Assembly: GCA_025927935.1 (NCBI GenBank) | Contig: JAICKM010000397.1 | Coordinates: forward strand, 1-6,543 | Length of the DNA stretch: 6,543 nucleotides | Reading direction: 5' to 3' | Origin: Chloroflexia bacterium | GTDB taxonomy: Bacteria > Chloroflexota > Chloroflexia > QHBQ01 > JADMIH01 | In this document: positions 1-6,543 of the stretch, piece after piece | How positions within the stretch are numbered: position 1 is the first letter of the stretch | Layout of the letters: each line of letters opens with the position of its first letter | Notes under the pieces: generated by a model | What the model was told of the DNA's origin: nothing | Database searches by the model: none | What the model saw: the letters and a program-made list of their open reading frames with translations, nothing else | Position numbers and translations under genes: made by a program

Positions 1-1333
<1,333 letters not shown>

Positions 1334-1339
1334 TTAGGG

Positions 1340-1359
1340 GATCAACCACGGGGTTGATC
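1340..1359 (-). promoter_or_regulatory. Hairpin in the gyrB 5' leader
   Basis: GATCAACC (1340-1347) and GGTTGATC (1352-1359) form a perfect 8-bp stem with a 4-nt loop. It lies between the predicted transcription start (about 1394) and the gyrB Shine-Dalgarno. No U-run follows in the minus-strand transcript, so it is not a typical terminator. A role in mRNA stability or translational control is inference. Confidence 0.5.
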
Positions 1360-1400
1360 ATCGCCCACCGGCCTCGAATAAGATGAAGTAACTTCCTATT

Positions 1401-1429
1401 ATTATACCATATTGCCGCACGTTTTGCAC
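1401..1429 (-). promoter_or_regulatory. Extended -10 promoter for gyrB
   Basis: Reading the minus strand, a consensus TATAAT (1401-1406) is preceded by TG plus one base (TGG, 1409-1407), which makes an extended -10 element. A weak -35 match, GTGCAA (1424-1429), lies 17 bp upstream. Transcription would begin near 1394, giving a leader of about 88 nt before the GTG start. An 11-bp dyad (GAAGT-t-ACTTC, 1385-1395) covers the expected start site. A 9-bp near-direct repeat (GCACGTTT core at 1417-1425 and 1426-1434 on the plus strand) overlaps the -35 region. Confidence 0.72.
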
Positions 1430-1616
1430 GTTTGTGCTAAATTAATTGGTGAGGTGAAATCGTCCGCTGATACGCGTATTTTGCTGCCTGGGCTGCCGCC
1501 ACGCGTGTCCCGTGGCCGCCTGGACCGGACGGAGCGCGCACAGTAAAGGGCCCCGTCTCGATGCAGAACGGGACCCTTGTTAGAGTCAGACCCGGCAGCG
1601 CACCGGCGCACCAGTA
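1430..1616. other. Upstream half of the ppk2-gyrB intergenic region
   Basis: The gap between the gyrB start and the ppk2 stop is about 310 bp and holds no convincing gene. A 69-codon minus-strand frame (1402-1611) has a GTG start without a clear ribosome site, unremarkable composition and an end inside the gyrB promoter, so I treat it as chance. Visible features are two ACGCGT-centred palindromes, ATACGCGTAT (1470-1479) and CACGCGTG (1500-1507), whose cores are 29 bp apart, plus the hairpin at 1546-1578. The palindromes could be operator-like sites upstream of the gyrB promoter, but nothing else supports that. Confidence 0.4.
1546..1578 (-). terminator. Possible terminator hairpin downstream of ppk2
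   Basis: AAGGGCCCCGT (1546-1556) pairs with ACGGGACCCTT (1568-1578) with one mismatch in 11 bp and an 11-nt loop. It starts about 39 nt after the ppk2 stop codon. In the minus-strand transcript the stem is followed only by a short U-run (UUUACUG), so intrinsic termination may be weak. It could also act as an mRNA 3'-end stabiliser. Confidence 0.5.
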
Positions 1617-2573
1617 TTAGTGATCTGCGTAATAATCGGGCACGATCATGTGGTTGCCGCGGGGCGGGCGCACGTAATTCGTTTCGTCGTGCGGGCGGGG
1701 TGGCAACTCAATCGGCGGCGGGGTGACGTCTTCATAGGGGATCGCGTTCAGTATATGCCGGATGCAGTTCAGCCGGGCGCGGCGCTTGTCTTCCGACTCG
1801 ACCTGATACCAGCGGGCTTCCGGGATATCGGTGTGCTCCATCATGAGGTCTTTGGCTTTGGAAAAGGCCACCCACTTGTCGCGAGAGGCAAGATCAATCG
1901 GGCTGAGCTTCCAGCGCCGGGTGGGGTCGCTGGCGCGGCTGTGGAAGCGCCGTTCCTGCTCTTCGTCGCTGACCGACAGCCAGTACTTCAGCAGGATAAT
2001 GCCGGAGCGGGCCAGGATGCGCTCGAAGGCCGGGCAGGCGCTCAAGAAGTCCCAGTACTCCTCGTCGGTGCAAAAGCCCATCACCCGCTCGACCCCGGCC
2101 CGGTTATACCAACTGCGGTCGAAGATCACGATCTCCCCGGCAGCGGGCAAGTGCGCCACATAGCGCTGGAAATACCAGTGCGTGCGCTCGACATCCGACG
2201 GCTTGCCGAGCGCGACCAGCCGGATACCGCGGGGGTTGAGTGGTTCGATGATGCGGCTAATCAGGCCGCCCTTCCCGGCGGCGTCGCGGCCCTCAAAGAT
2301 AAGGACGACGCGCAAGCCCTTCGCGATCACCCAGTACTGCAACTTGATCAACTCGAATTGCAGCCGGGCCAGTTCTTCCTCATAGAACTTCTTGTTCAGC
2401 CAGTGCGCGTTCGACTCCTCCTCGGCCTGTTTTTTCCGTGACGCTTCCACCAGTTTGCCGGAGTGTTTCTTCGGCGCGTCTGCCTTGGCCTTACCGTGCT
2501 TTTTGCGGGGCGCGTCCGCGCCGTTTTCCGCCTGCGTCTTGGGTTCCGCTTCCAGCTTTGCCGTGTCGTCCAT
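1617..2573 (-). CDS. ppk2: Polyphosphate kinase 2, class I-like
   Basis: PPK2 enzymes reversibly move phosphate between inorganic polyphosphate and nucleotides. Class I members mainly convert NDPs to NTPs. This 318-residue protein has the P-loop FEGRDAAGKGG (93-103), the Walker B-like stretch IVIFDRSWYNRAGVERVMGF (148-167) and the lid region SRASDPTRRWKLSP (212-225, basic residues R213, R219, R220, K222). It is a single-domain form near the family's usual length. Residues 1-55 are a low-complexity Lys/Ala/Glu-rich tail outside the catalytic fold. I place the start at ATG 2571-2573 because GGAGG (2583-2587) lies 9 nt upstream. An in-frame ATG at 2597 would add 8 residues but has no ribosome site. 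The gene follows the hydrolase pair by 83 bp in the same direction, so co-transcription is possible. The class assignment rests on RAGVERVMGF-type similarity and is less certain than the family. Confidence 0.94.
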   Translation of the reverse strand: MDDTAKLEAEPKTQAENGADAPRKKHGKAKADAPKKHSGKLVEASRKKQAEEESNAHWLNKKFYEEELARLQFELIKLQYWVIAKGLRVVLIFEGRDAAGKGGLISRIIEPLNPRGIRLVALGKPSDVERTHWYFQRYVAHLPAAGEIVIFDRSWYNRAGVERVMGFCTDEEYWDFLSACPAFERILARSGIILLKYWLSVSDEEQERRFHSRASDPTRRWKLSPIDLASRDKWVAFSKAKDLMMEHTDIPEARWYQVESEDKRRARLNCIRHILNAIPYEDVTPPPIELPPRPHDETNYVRPPRGNHMIVPDYYADH

Positions 2574-2582
2574 CTCCTGATA

Positions 2583-2587
2583 CCTCC
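2583..2587 (-). promoter_or_regulatory. Shine-Dalgarno that favours the internal ppk2 start
   Basis: GGAGG on the minus strand lies 9 nt before ATG 2571-2573. The upstream in-frame ATG at 2595-2597 is preceded by CTCTCACCAGA, which has no purine-rich ribosome site. A second AGGAG (2574-2578) directly abuts the chosen ATG and is too close to act alone. Confidence 0.65.
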
Positions 2588-2656
2588 GTCGCTCCATTCT
2601 GGTGAGAGTGATTCACACAGGATGCACTCCTGATCGGTGCCCGGTAACGGATTGAA

Positions 2657-3478
2657 TTAGGTGCGCGGGACGGCTATAGGGTCCGGCACTGCGGCGTGGG
2701 CCTGGATGAAGTCATTGATGCGCGCCCAGACGGCCTCGCGATCGCAGTCTTCGGTGATGCAGTGGCCGGAGTTTTCGTAGAAGACGAGTTCCTTGCCGGC
2801 GCTGCCCGCGTGGGCATAAATATAGTCGCCGGCATCGGGCGGGATGGTGCGGTCATGGCGGCCCTGCATGATCAGCAAGGGCACGCGCAACTGGGGCAGC
2901 GCCCGGCGGGCTTCCCGCGTGACAATGCTCAACTGGTGGATCGATTGGGTGGGCAGGCGGGGATAATGCCAGAGCCGGTCCAGTGCGGCCCGGTCGACAA
3001 TGTCCGACGGCCCCTTGGTGTGCCAGCGCATCACATATTTCAGCACCGGTAGTGTGCGGATACGCCAATCGGTCAGGTAAATCGGCGCGCTCATCGCGAT
3101 CACGCCGGCCACCGGGGGCCGGACCGTGGCGCCCAGGTAAAGACTGAGCAGCGCGCCCATCGAGAGGCCGCCGACAAAGACCGTGTCGCAGCGGCGGCGC
3201 AGGACGACCAGGCTCTGTCCGCAGGCCGCAACCCAGTCCTGCCAGCGCGTGGTGAACAACTCCTGCGGCTCGGCGCCGTGCCCCGGCAGGCGGATCGCCA
3301 TGACGGTCAGCCCCTGGCCGGCCAGGTAGTGGCCCAGGCCGCGCATCTCGGCGGGCGAGCCGCTCCAGCCGTGGATCAGCAGGACGCCGGTGGGACCGCC
3401 GGGCAGAAAAAAGGGCGCCGGGTCGCCCTGGCCGTTCGCGACGGCAGCTGGTTGCTTGCCGGGCGGCGGGGCGCTCAT
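2657..3478 (-). CDS. Alpha/beta hydrolase, Est30-like carboxylesterase or monoacylglycerol lipase
   Basis: This 273-residue serine hydrolase probably cleaves short- or medium-chain esters or monoacylglycerols in the cytoplasm. The fold is intact: oxyanion-loop HGWSGSPAEMR (36-46), a second-strand LPGHG (64-68), nucleophile elbow GLSMG with Ser106 (104-108), acid Asp209 in QGRHD, and His239 in ENSGHCITED. The layout (HGxxGxxxxMR, GLSxG, RHD, SGHxIT) matches the Geobacillus Est30 family, which is slightly shorter (about 247 residues). The first 27 residues here form a Pro/Gly/Ala-rich tail with no signal peptide. ATG 3476-3478 overlaps the upstream hydrolase stop as ATGA, and GGAGG lies 7 nt before it, so translational coupling is likely. 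The natural substrate cannot be read from the sequence. Confidence 0.93.
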   Translation of the reverse strand: MSAPPPGKQPAAVANGQGDPAPFFLPGGPTGVLLIHGWSGSPAEMRGLGHYLAGQGLTVMAIRLPGHGAEPQELFTTRWQDWVAACGQSLVVLRRRCDTVFVGGLSMGALLSLYLGATVRPPVAGVIAMSAPIYLTDWRIRTLPVLKYVMRWHTKGPSDIVDRAALDRLWHYPRLPTQSIHQLSIVTREARRALPQLRVPLLIMQGRHDRTIPPDAGDYIYAHAGSAGKELVFYENSGHCITEDCDREAVWARINDFIQAHAAVPDPIAVPRT

Positions 3479-4434
3479 CGCCCGCCCTCCGCGGGGAAGA
3501 CGCGGTCCCAGAAGTCGAGCACGCGCGCCCGGTACTCTTCAGGGAACTCCTGCGCCGGCCCCCAGGCATGGTCGCCCGCCGGGGTGATCCAGAGATCTTT
3601 CGGCTCGCCCGCCCGCGCGTAGAGCCGGCGGGCATTGGCGACCGGGATCAGTTTATCCTCGCCGCTGTGGATGATCAGGATAGGCCGCGGGCTGATGCGC
3701 CCGATCAGGGTTTCGGGCCGGGCATCGGTGACGTTGTAGCCCAGGGACCGGGCCACCAGGCGCTCCCCATACCAGCCCTCGGCGCGCGCCAGCCAGGTCG
3801 GGTGGTGCAGCACCTGGGCCGCCATCTGGCCCAGCGGCGACCCCAGGCGGGCAAACGTGCTGTCGGCGATGACGCCCGCGATCTGCGGGTAGAGCGCCGC
3901 GCTGACAATCGCCACGGCGCCGCCCAGCGACCAGCCCATGATGCCGATGCGGCGCAGGTGGCGGTCCTCCAGGTAGCGCAGCCCGGCGGCAATGTCCTGG
4001 TGCTCCAGGTAGCCGATGGACGAAGTATCCCCGCTGCTGCGGCCGTGCGCTCGGAAATTGAGCATCAGCACGTTGTACCCGGCGGGCTGGAGATACGCGA
4101 CAGGGCCGAGGATCGAGTCGATGGTGTCGCTGTAGCCATGGCCGAGGATCAGCGTGGCCCGCGCGTGCGGCGCGCCGCCCGGCGCGGGGATCAGCCAGCC
4201 GTAGAGGTCCACCTCGTCGTCGCTACGCAGCCAAACTTCCTCGTAGTCCAGGCCCAGGTCGGCGGGCGTGGCCCCGACATCCCGGCGCTCCGGGTGGGTG
4301 ATCATCTGCAACGCCCAGGCATCAAAGCGGCGCAGCAACGCCGTGCCGCCCACAGCGGCCCCGGCCAGGGCCATCCCGCCCAGCAGCATCCCGGCGGGTA
4401 ACGCGCTACTGCCCGCCCGCTCGTTCTCGCTCAC
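3475..4434 (-). CDS. Membrane-anchored alpha/beta hydrolase
   Basis: This 319-residue serine hydrolase has one N-terminal hydrophobic segment (about 12-34, LPAGMLLGGMALAGAAVGG), likely a membrane anchor or uncleaved signal. The catalytic domain begins near residue 60. It contains the oxyanion-loop GHGYSD (98-103), a conserved FRAHGRSSG (127-135), the nucleophile elbow GWSLGG with Ser169 (167-172), acid Asp260 in HSGEDKLIP and His289 in GDHAWGP. It resembles the broad S33/BEM46-like group often annotated simply as alpha/beta hydrolase; substrate unknown. I chose GTG 4432-4434 because GGAGG (4444-4448) lies 9 nt upstream and the candidate promoter (4492-4520) lies between it and the longer ATG start at 4536. 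The longer frame adds 34 unhydrolase-like residues. The stop overlaps the next hydrolase start (ATGA), so the pair forms an operon. Confidence 0.9.
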   Translation of the reverse strand: MSENERAGSSALPAGMLLGGMALAGAAVGGTALLRRFDAWALQMITHPERRDVGATPADLGLDYEEVWLRSDDEVDLYGWLIPAPGGAPHARATLILGHGYSDTIDSILGPVAYLQPAGYNVLMLNFRAHGRSSGDTSSIGYLEHQDIAAGLRYLEDRHLRRIGIMGWSLGGAVAIVSAALYPQIAGVIADSTFARLGSPLGQMAAQVLHHPTWLARAEGWYGERLVARSLGYNVTDARPETLIGRISPRPILIIHSGEDKLIPVANARRLYARAGEPKDLWITPAGDHAWGPAQEFPEEYRARVLDFWDRVFPAEGGR

Positions 4435-4483
4435 CCTGTTATGCCTCCCCTGCCGTCGAACATGGCCGCCCAATAATCCTGCC

Positions 4484-4498
4484 GTATGCGTAGCATAC
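4484..4498. promoter_or_regulatory. Operator-like dyad over the hydrolase -10 region
   Basis: GTATGC-gta-GCATAC is a perfect 6-bp inverted repeat with a 3-bp spacer. It covers the proposed -10 hexamer and expected start site of the hydrolase operon, where a repressor would bind. No regulator gene is visible in the window. Confidence 0.45.
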
Positions 4499-4520
4499 AT
4501 CTGCCCTGAGCAAAGATCAA
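4492..4520 (-). promoter_or_regulatory. Candidate promoter for the hydrolase operon
   Basis: On the minus strand TTGATC (4515-4520) and TATGCT (4492-4497) are separated by 17 bp, each matching four of six sigma-70 consensus bases. Transcription would begin near 4485, leaving a leader of about 50 nt before the GTG start. The dyad at 4484-4498 overlaps the -10 box. Confidence 0.5.
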
Positions 4521-4558
4521 GCCGCGCCGCCGGCATCTATTCACACATCGATATTATG

Positions 4559-4633
4559 CACCGCAACGACGCGAAGGGCGCGAAGAATACAACTAATATA
4601 AACATTCTTCACATTCTTCGCGTCTTCGCGGTG
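4559..4633. repeat. Imperfect inverted repeat made of CGCGAAG units
   Basis: The left part carries CGCGAAG (4570-4576) and CGCGAAGAAT (4579-4588), a 9-base period. The right part carries ATTCTTC (4604-4610), ATTCTTCGCG (4613-4622) and CTTCGCG (4624-4630). CGCGAAGAAT and ATTCTTCGCG pair perfectly over 10 bp, and the outer CGCGAAG/CTTCGCG add 7 bp. The ends are CACCGC (4559-4564) and GCGGTG (4628-4633). The sequence between the arms is AT-rich. It lies 42 bp past the stop of the secreted-protein gene and could end that transcript, though no U-run follows. I recall similar CACCGCGAAGACGCGAAGAA-like repeats scattered between genes of many environmental bacteria, so a dispersed repeat is the likeliest reading. 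Confidence 0.65.
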
Positions 4634-4674
4634 AAATTATAAACGGCTGTCATGCAGCGCGGGCTACTCTATAC

Positions 4675-6291
4675 TCAGCGGATCCCGCGCGCCTGTAAGT
4701 ACTCGCGGCCCAGCAGGCCCAGGCTGACGCGATAGGCGGGCGGGAGGTCGGGGTGCCATTCCAGCCGCGCCCGCTCAAACCACTGCGTCCGATAGACCTT
4801 GCCATCGGTGGGGCTGACCGCGTCAACCGCCTCGCTGATCGGGTAGCCGAACCCGTTCACACCGCCGTGCTGCTGCCAATAGTCGCGGAAGGGATCGGCC
4901 ACCGTGTGCCGGGTCGCGGCGAAGTAGAGGCTGCCGGCGGGCGGCGCGGAGATCCCGGCGAAGGGTCCATCGGTCCGGTTGTTGGTCAGGTCGCGACCCA
5001 GCAAGCCACGAACGATACGCGCGCCGGGCGGGTTATCGGGGTGGTACTCCAGGCGGTCGCGCTCGAAGTATTGCACCAGGTAGGGCTTGCCGTCGGTGGT
5101 GCTGATCTCCTCGTGGGCCTCGCCCAGCGGATAGCCGAGCACAGGCAGGCCGCCGTGGGTGGTCCAGTAGTCGAGGAAGGGGTGGTCGAGCGAGTGGTTC
5201 ACCTCACGGAAGAAGCGGCGGTCGGGGGTGTCGGTGAAGGCGCCCACCGGCTGCCAGGCCGGGTGGCCCGGCTGCGGCCCGGCGGGCAGCGCGTTGGGCA
5301 CCAGGCGGAGGTCGGTCGTTTGCCGGATCAGGTCCTGCACGGCGGGCAACACGTCGGGCCGGTTGATATACGTCTGATCCATGATCGACATGGCGAACAC
5401 GCCGTTCTTGCGCAGCGTGTCGACAAAACCGGGTTGGGCGAAATCCTTGAGATCCTGCTTGAGCACGTCGATATTGTTGTTGTCGGGCTTCCAGTGGGCG
5501 ATCATCAGGTGCGGGTTGTACTGGTGGAAATAGGCGGCGTTGCGCGCGATCTCCGCCGCGTTCATGCCGGCGTTGCTCTGCATAGCCTGGAAGCTGACAA
5601 AGTCCATCTGGCGCATGGTATCAGCGAAGTGCGGGATCATGCTCAGCCCGGCGCCCATGCGCGGGTCGTCGAACGAGGTCTGCCAGCCGCCCCAACTCAG
5701 CGAGACGAGCGAACCGGGCGCCTGGGCCTTGATGCGGTCGCGGGCGGCGAGCAGGTTGGCCTGCAATTTCGTATAGTAGGGCGCGGTCTGGTCGTTCCAG
5801 ACGTTTTCCGGCTGGGCGTAGGTCTGTAATTCGGTTGCCAGCGACCAGAGGACGGTGGGCGGCTGAGGTAGACCGGGCGACCCCGCCAGGTAGCCGGCCA
5901 GCGTGCTGATGTCGTCCAGCCACTGCGCCGAGGTATGATAGCTGCCGTGAGTAATCGGCAGCGGTTCCCAGGTGACGACGTGGATAATGTAGCCGTCCAT
6001 CTGCCAGCGCGCCAGGTGCCCCACGTCGTGCCAGTACTTGAACACTTGCAGGTCTTCGTGCCGGTTGAACCAGCAGGTCAGGATACGCGCGGGGGTGTCG
6101 TGCAGCCAGGGCGTGTCGCCCACCTGGTCGGCCTCGGTGCCCACGCCCCACAGGAAGGAGCTATAGAGATCGAAGGGCAGGACAGCGCTCGCCGGGGCCG
6201 CCGCGCCGGAGCGGGCGGGCGGCACGAGGGTGAGCAGGGCCAGCAACAGGAGGACGAACAGCACGCGCGGGCGGCGGCGAGTGAAAGGCAT
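4675..6291 (-). CDS. Exported protein: predicted TIM-barrel domain plus two C-terminal Chloroflexota-type repeat modules
   Basis: The function is not known to me. The 538 residues begin with a clear signal peptide: basic RRRPR (5-9), hydrophobic VLFVLLLLALLTLV (10-23) and a small-residue cleavage region near 28-36. Residues 38-325 show eight evenly spaced hydrophobic strand-like segments ending in polar or aromatic residues (FLWG, CWFNR, VVTWEP, WSLATEL, SLSWGGW, SFQAMQS, IAHWKPD, SIMDQ), which suggests a (beta/alpha)8 barrel like those of glycoside hydrolases. Residues 360-435 and 456-532 are two copies of one module (DYW, HGG, GYP, TDGK, FER, RLE, HPD, GLLGR), a recurrent C-terminal module in Chloroflexota exported proteins, presumably for binding or surface attachment. 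ATG 6289-6291 is the first possible start because an in-frame TAG lies at 6307-6309; no good Shine-Dalgarno is seen. A secreted polysaccharide-active enzyme is plausible but unproven. Confidence 0.88.
   Translation of the reverse strand: MPFTRRRPRVLFVLLLLALLTLVPPARSGAAAPASAVLPFDLYSSFLWGVGTEADQVGDTPWLHDTPARILTCWFNRHEDLQVFKYWHDVGHLARWQMDGYIIHVVTWEPLPITHGSYHTSAQWLDDISTLAGYLAGSPGLPQPPTVLWSLATELQTYAQPENVWNDQTAPYYTKLQANLLAARDRIKAQAPGSLVSLSWGGWQTSFDDPRMGAGLSMIPHFADTMRQMDFVSFQAMQSNAGMNAAEIARNAAYFHQYNPHLMIAHWKPDNNNIDVLKQDLKDFAQPGFVDTLRKNGVFAMSIMDQTYINRPDVLPAVQDLIRQTTDLRLVPNALPAGPQPGHPAWQPVGAFTDTPDRRFFREVNHSLDHPFLDYWTTHGGLPVLGYPLGEAHEEISTTDGKPYLVQYFERDRLEYHPDNPPGARIVRGLLGRDLTNNRTDGPFAGISAPPAGSLYFAATRHTVADPFRDYWQQHGGVNGFGYPISEAVDAVSPTDGKVYRTQWFERARLEWHPDLPPAYRVSLGLLGREYLQARGIR
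4681..5214 (-). repeat. Two tandem protein modules at the C-terminus of the exported protein
   Basis: Residues 360-435 and 456-532 align by hand with 39 identities in about 76 positions. Shared signature positions are PFxDYW, HGG, GYP, EA, TDGK, Q.FER.RLE.HPD.PP and GLLGR. A Gly/Pro-rich linker (436-455) separates them. This is an internal domain duplication at the protein level, not a DNA direct repeat. Confidence 0.85.
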
Positions 6292-6543
6292 GGCGGCAAG
6301 GGCTTTCTAGATCGCGTGTGTCGAATCGGGGAGTCGCACTACCTCCCGGCGGGCCGGTCGAGCAGCTTGCCGGAACCCGCATTATCCGAGGAAACGGGCT
6401 AGGTGCGCCCCCGGTTGCAACATGGCGGGCATTTGGGGCCGTTTTTAATGTTTCTTTGACCTCCGGCCCGCGGTCGCGGGCTTGCGGCTTTGCCGCCAAC
6501 CGGGATGATGGTTTATAATGAGGCACCTCAGGTTTGCGGTGAG
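6292..6543. other. Non-coding region upstream of the exported-protein gene
   Basis: I find no convincing gene here. The short frames on both strands lack ribosome sites and family-like motifs. In the minus direction there is no strong promoter for the exported protein; GATAAT (6381-6386) is the only -10-like hexamer and lacks a good -35. In the plus direction there are two adjacent hairpins, CCCGC/GCGGG (6467-6471 with 6476-6480) and GCGGC-ttt-GCCGC (6484-6496). They are followed by the promoter at 6490-6519. Confidence 0.6.
6490..6519 (+). promoter_or_regulatory. Sigma-70-like promoter pointing out of the window
   Basis: TTGCCG (6490-6495, four of six -35 consensus bases) and a perfect TATAAT (6514-6519) are spaced 18 bp apart on the plus strand. 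Transcription would begin near 6526 and run off the right edge, implying a divergent gene or RNA beyond 6543. The -35 box overlaps the right arm of the GCGGC hairpin. Confidence 0.6.

Noticed and set aside
1402..1611. 69-codon minus-strand frame between ppk2 and gyrB
   Set aside because: It has a GTG start without a clear ribosome site, spans the terminator-like hairpin and ends within the gyrB promoter. Nothing family-like is seen.
1620..2441. Plus-strand frame of 273 codons opposite ppk2
   Set aside because: It is antisense to a complete PPK2 with all motifs intact, so it is a shadow of the codon bias.
2853..3635. 260-codon minus-strand frame overlapping both hydrolases in another frame
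   Set aside because: It is Arg/Pro/Ala-rich, spans the boundary of two intact hydrolase genes and contains no motif of its own.
4432..4536. Longer ATG start (4536) for the membrane-anchored hydrolase
   Set aside because: The added 34 residues show no hydrolase or signal features, and no ribosome site precedes the ATG. The candidate promoter lies downstream of it, while GTG 4434 has a GGAGG 9 nt upstream.
4753..5829. 358-codon plus-strand frame opposite the exported protein
   Set aside because: It is antisense to a gene with a signal peptide and duplicated modules. Its Val/Gly/His/Arg-rich composition has no domain signature.
6301..6420. tRNA-like look around GTCGAATC (6319-6326)
   Set aside because: The T-loop-like string has no matching 5-bp T-stem, and no acceptor or anticodon stem can be drawn around it.
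6409..6450. Plus-strand terminator ending in TTTTTAAT
   Set aside because: The only stem (GCCCC/GGGGC) is 5 bp with a loop of over 20 nt, and there is no plus-strand gene upstream for it to terminate.

Overview
The window is GC-rich, densely coding bacterial chromosome. Every convincing gene lies on the minus strand, so transcription runs right to left. The best clue to the organism is the secreted protein at 4675-6291. Its C-terminus carries two copies of a module (DYW..HGG..GYP..E...DGK.Y..Q.FER.RLE.HP) that I know mainly from exported proteins of Chloroflexota. The GyrB fragment has a stretch resembling actinobacterial GyrB, and the rest is consistent with a high-GC Chloroflexota-type genome. 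The assignment is an inference and was not tested by search.

Layout in transcription order: (1) 6292-6543 is non-coding, with tandem small hairpins and a good sigma-70-like promoter pointing out of the window to the right, probably for a divergent gene outside. (2) 4675-6291 encodes an exported protein of unknown function: signal peptide, predicted eight-stranded barrel, two C-terminal repeat modules. (3) 4559-4633 is an inverted repeat built of CGCGAAG-type units, probably a dispersed intergenic repeat. (4) 3475-4434 and 2657-3478 encode two alpha/beta hydrolases whose stop and start overlap (ATGA). A promoter candidate with a dyad over its -10 box precedes them. (5) 1617-2573 is a class I-like polyphosphate kinase 2, followed by a possible terminator hairpin. 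(6) 1-1306 is the N-terminal two thirds of gyrB, with a GTG start, a strong Shine-Dalgarno sequence, an extended -10 promoter and a leader hairpin. It is cut by the window edge just before the TOPRIM motif.

Functionally this is a housekeeping neighbourhood: DNA topology (GyrB), polyphosphate/nucleotide energy balance (PPK2), two esterase-type hydrolases that are probably co-translated, and one exported protein likely to act at the envelope. I found no CRISPR array, tRNA, rRNA, insertion sequence, phage gene or defence cassette, and nothing that amounts to a clear new multi-gene system. The most open item is the secreted barrel protein.
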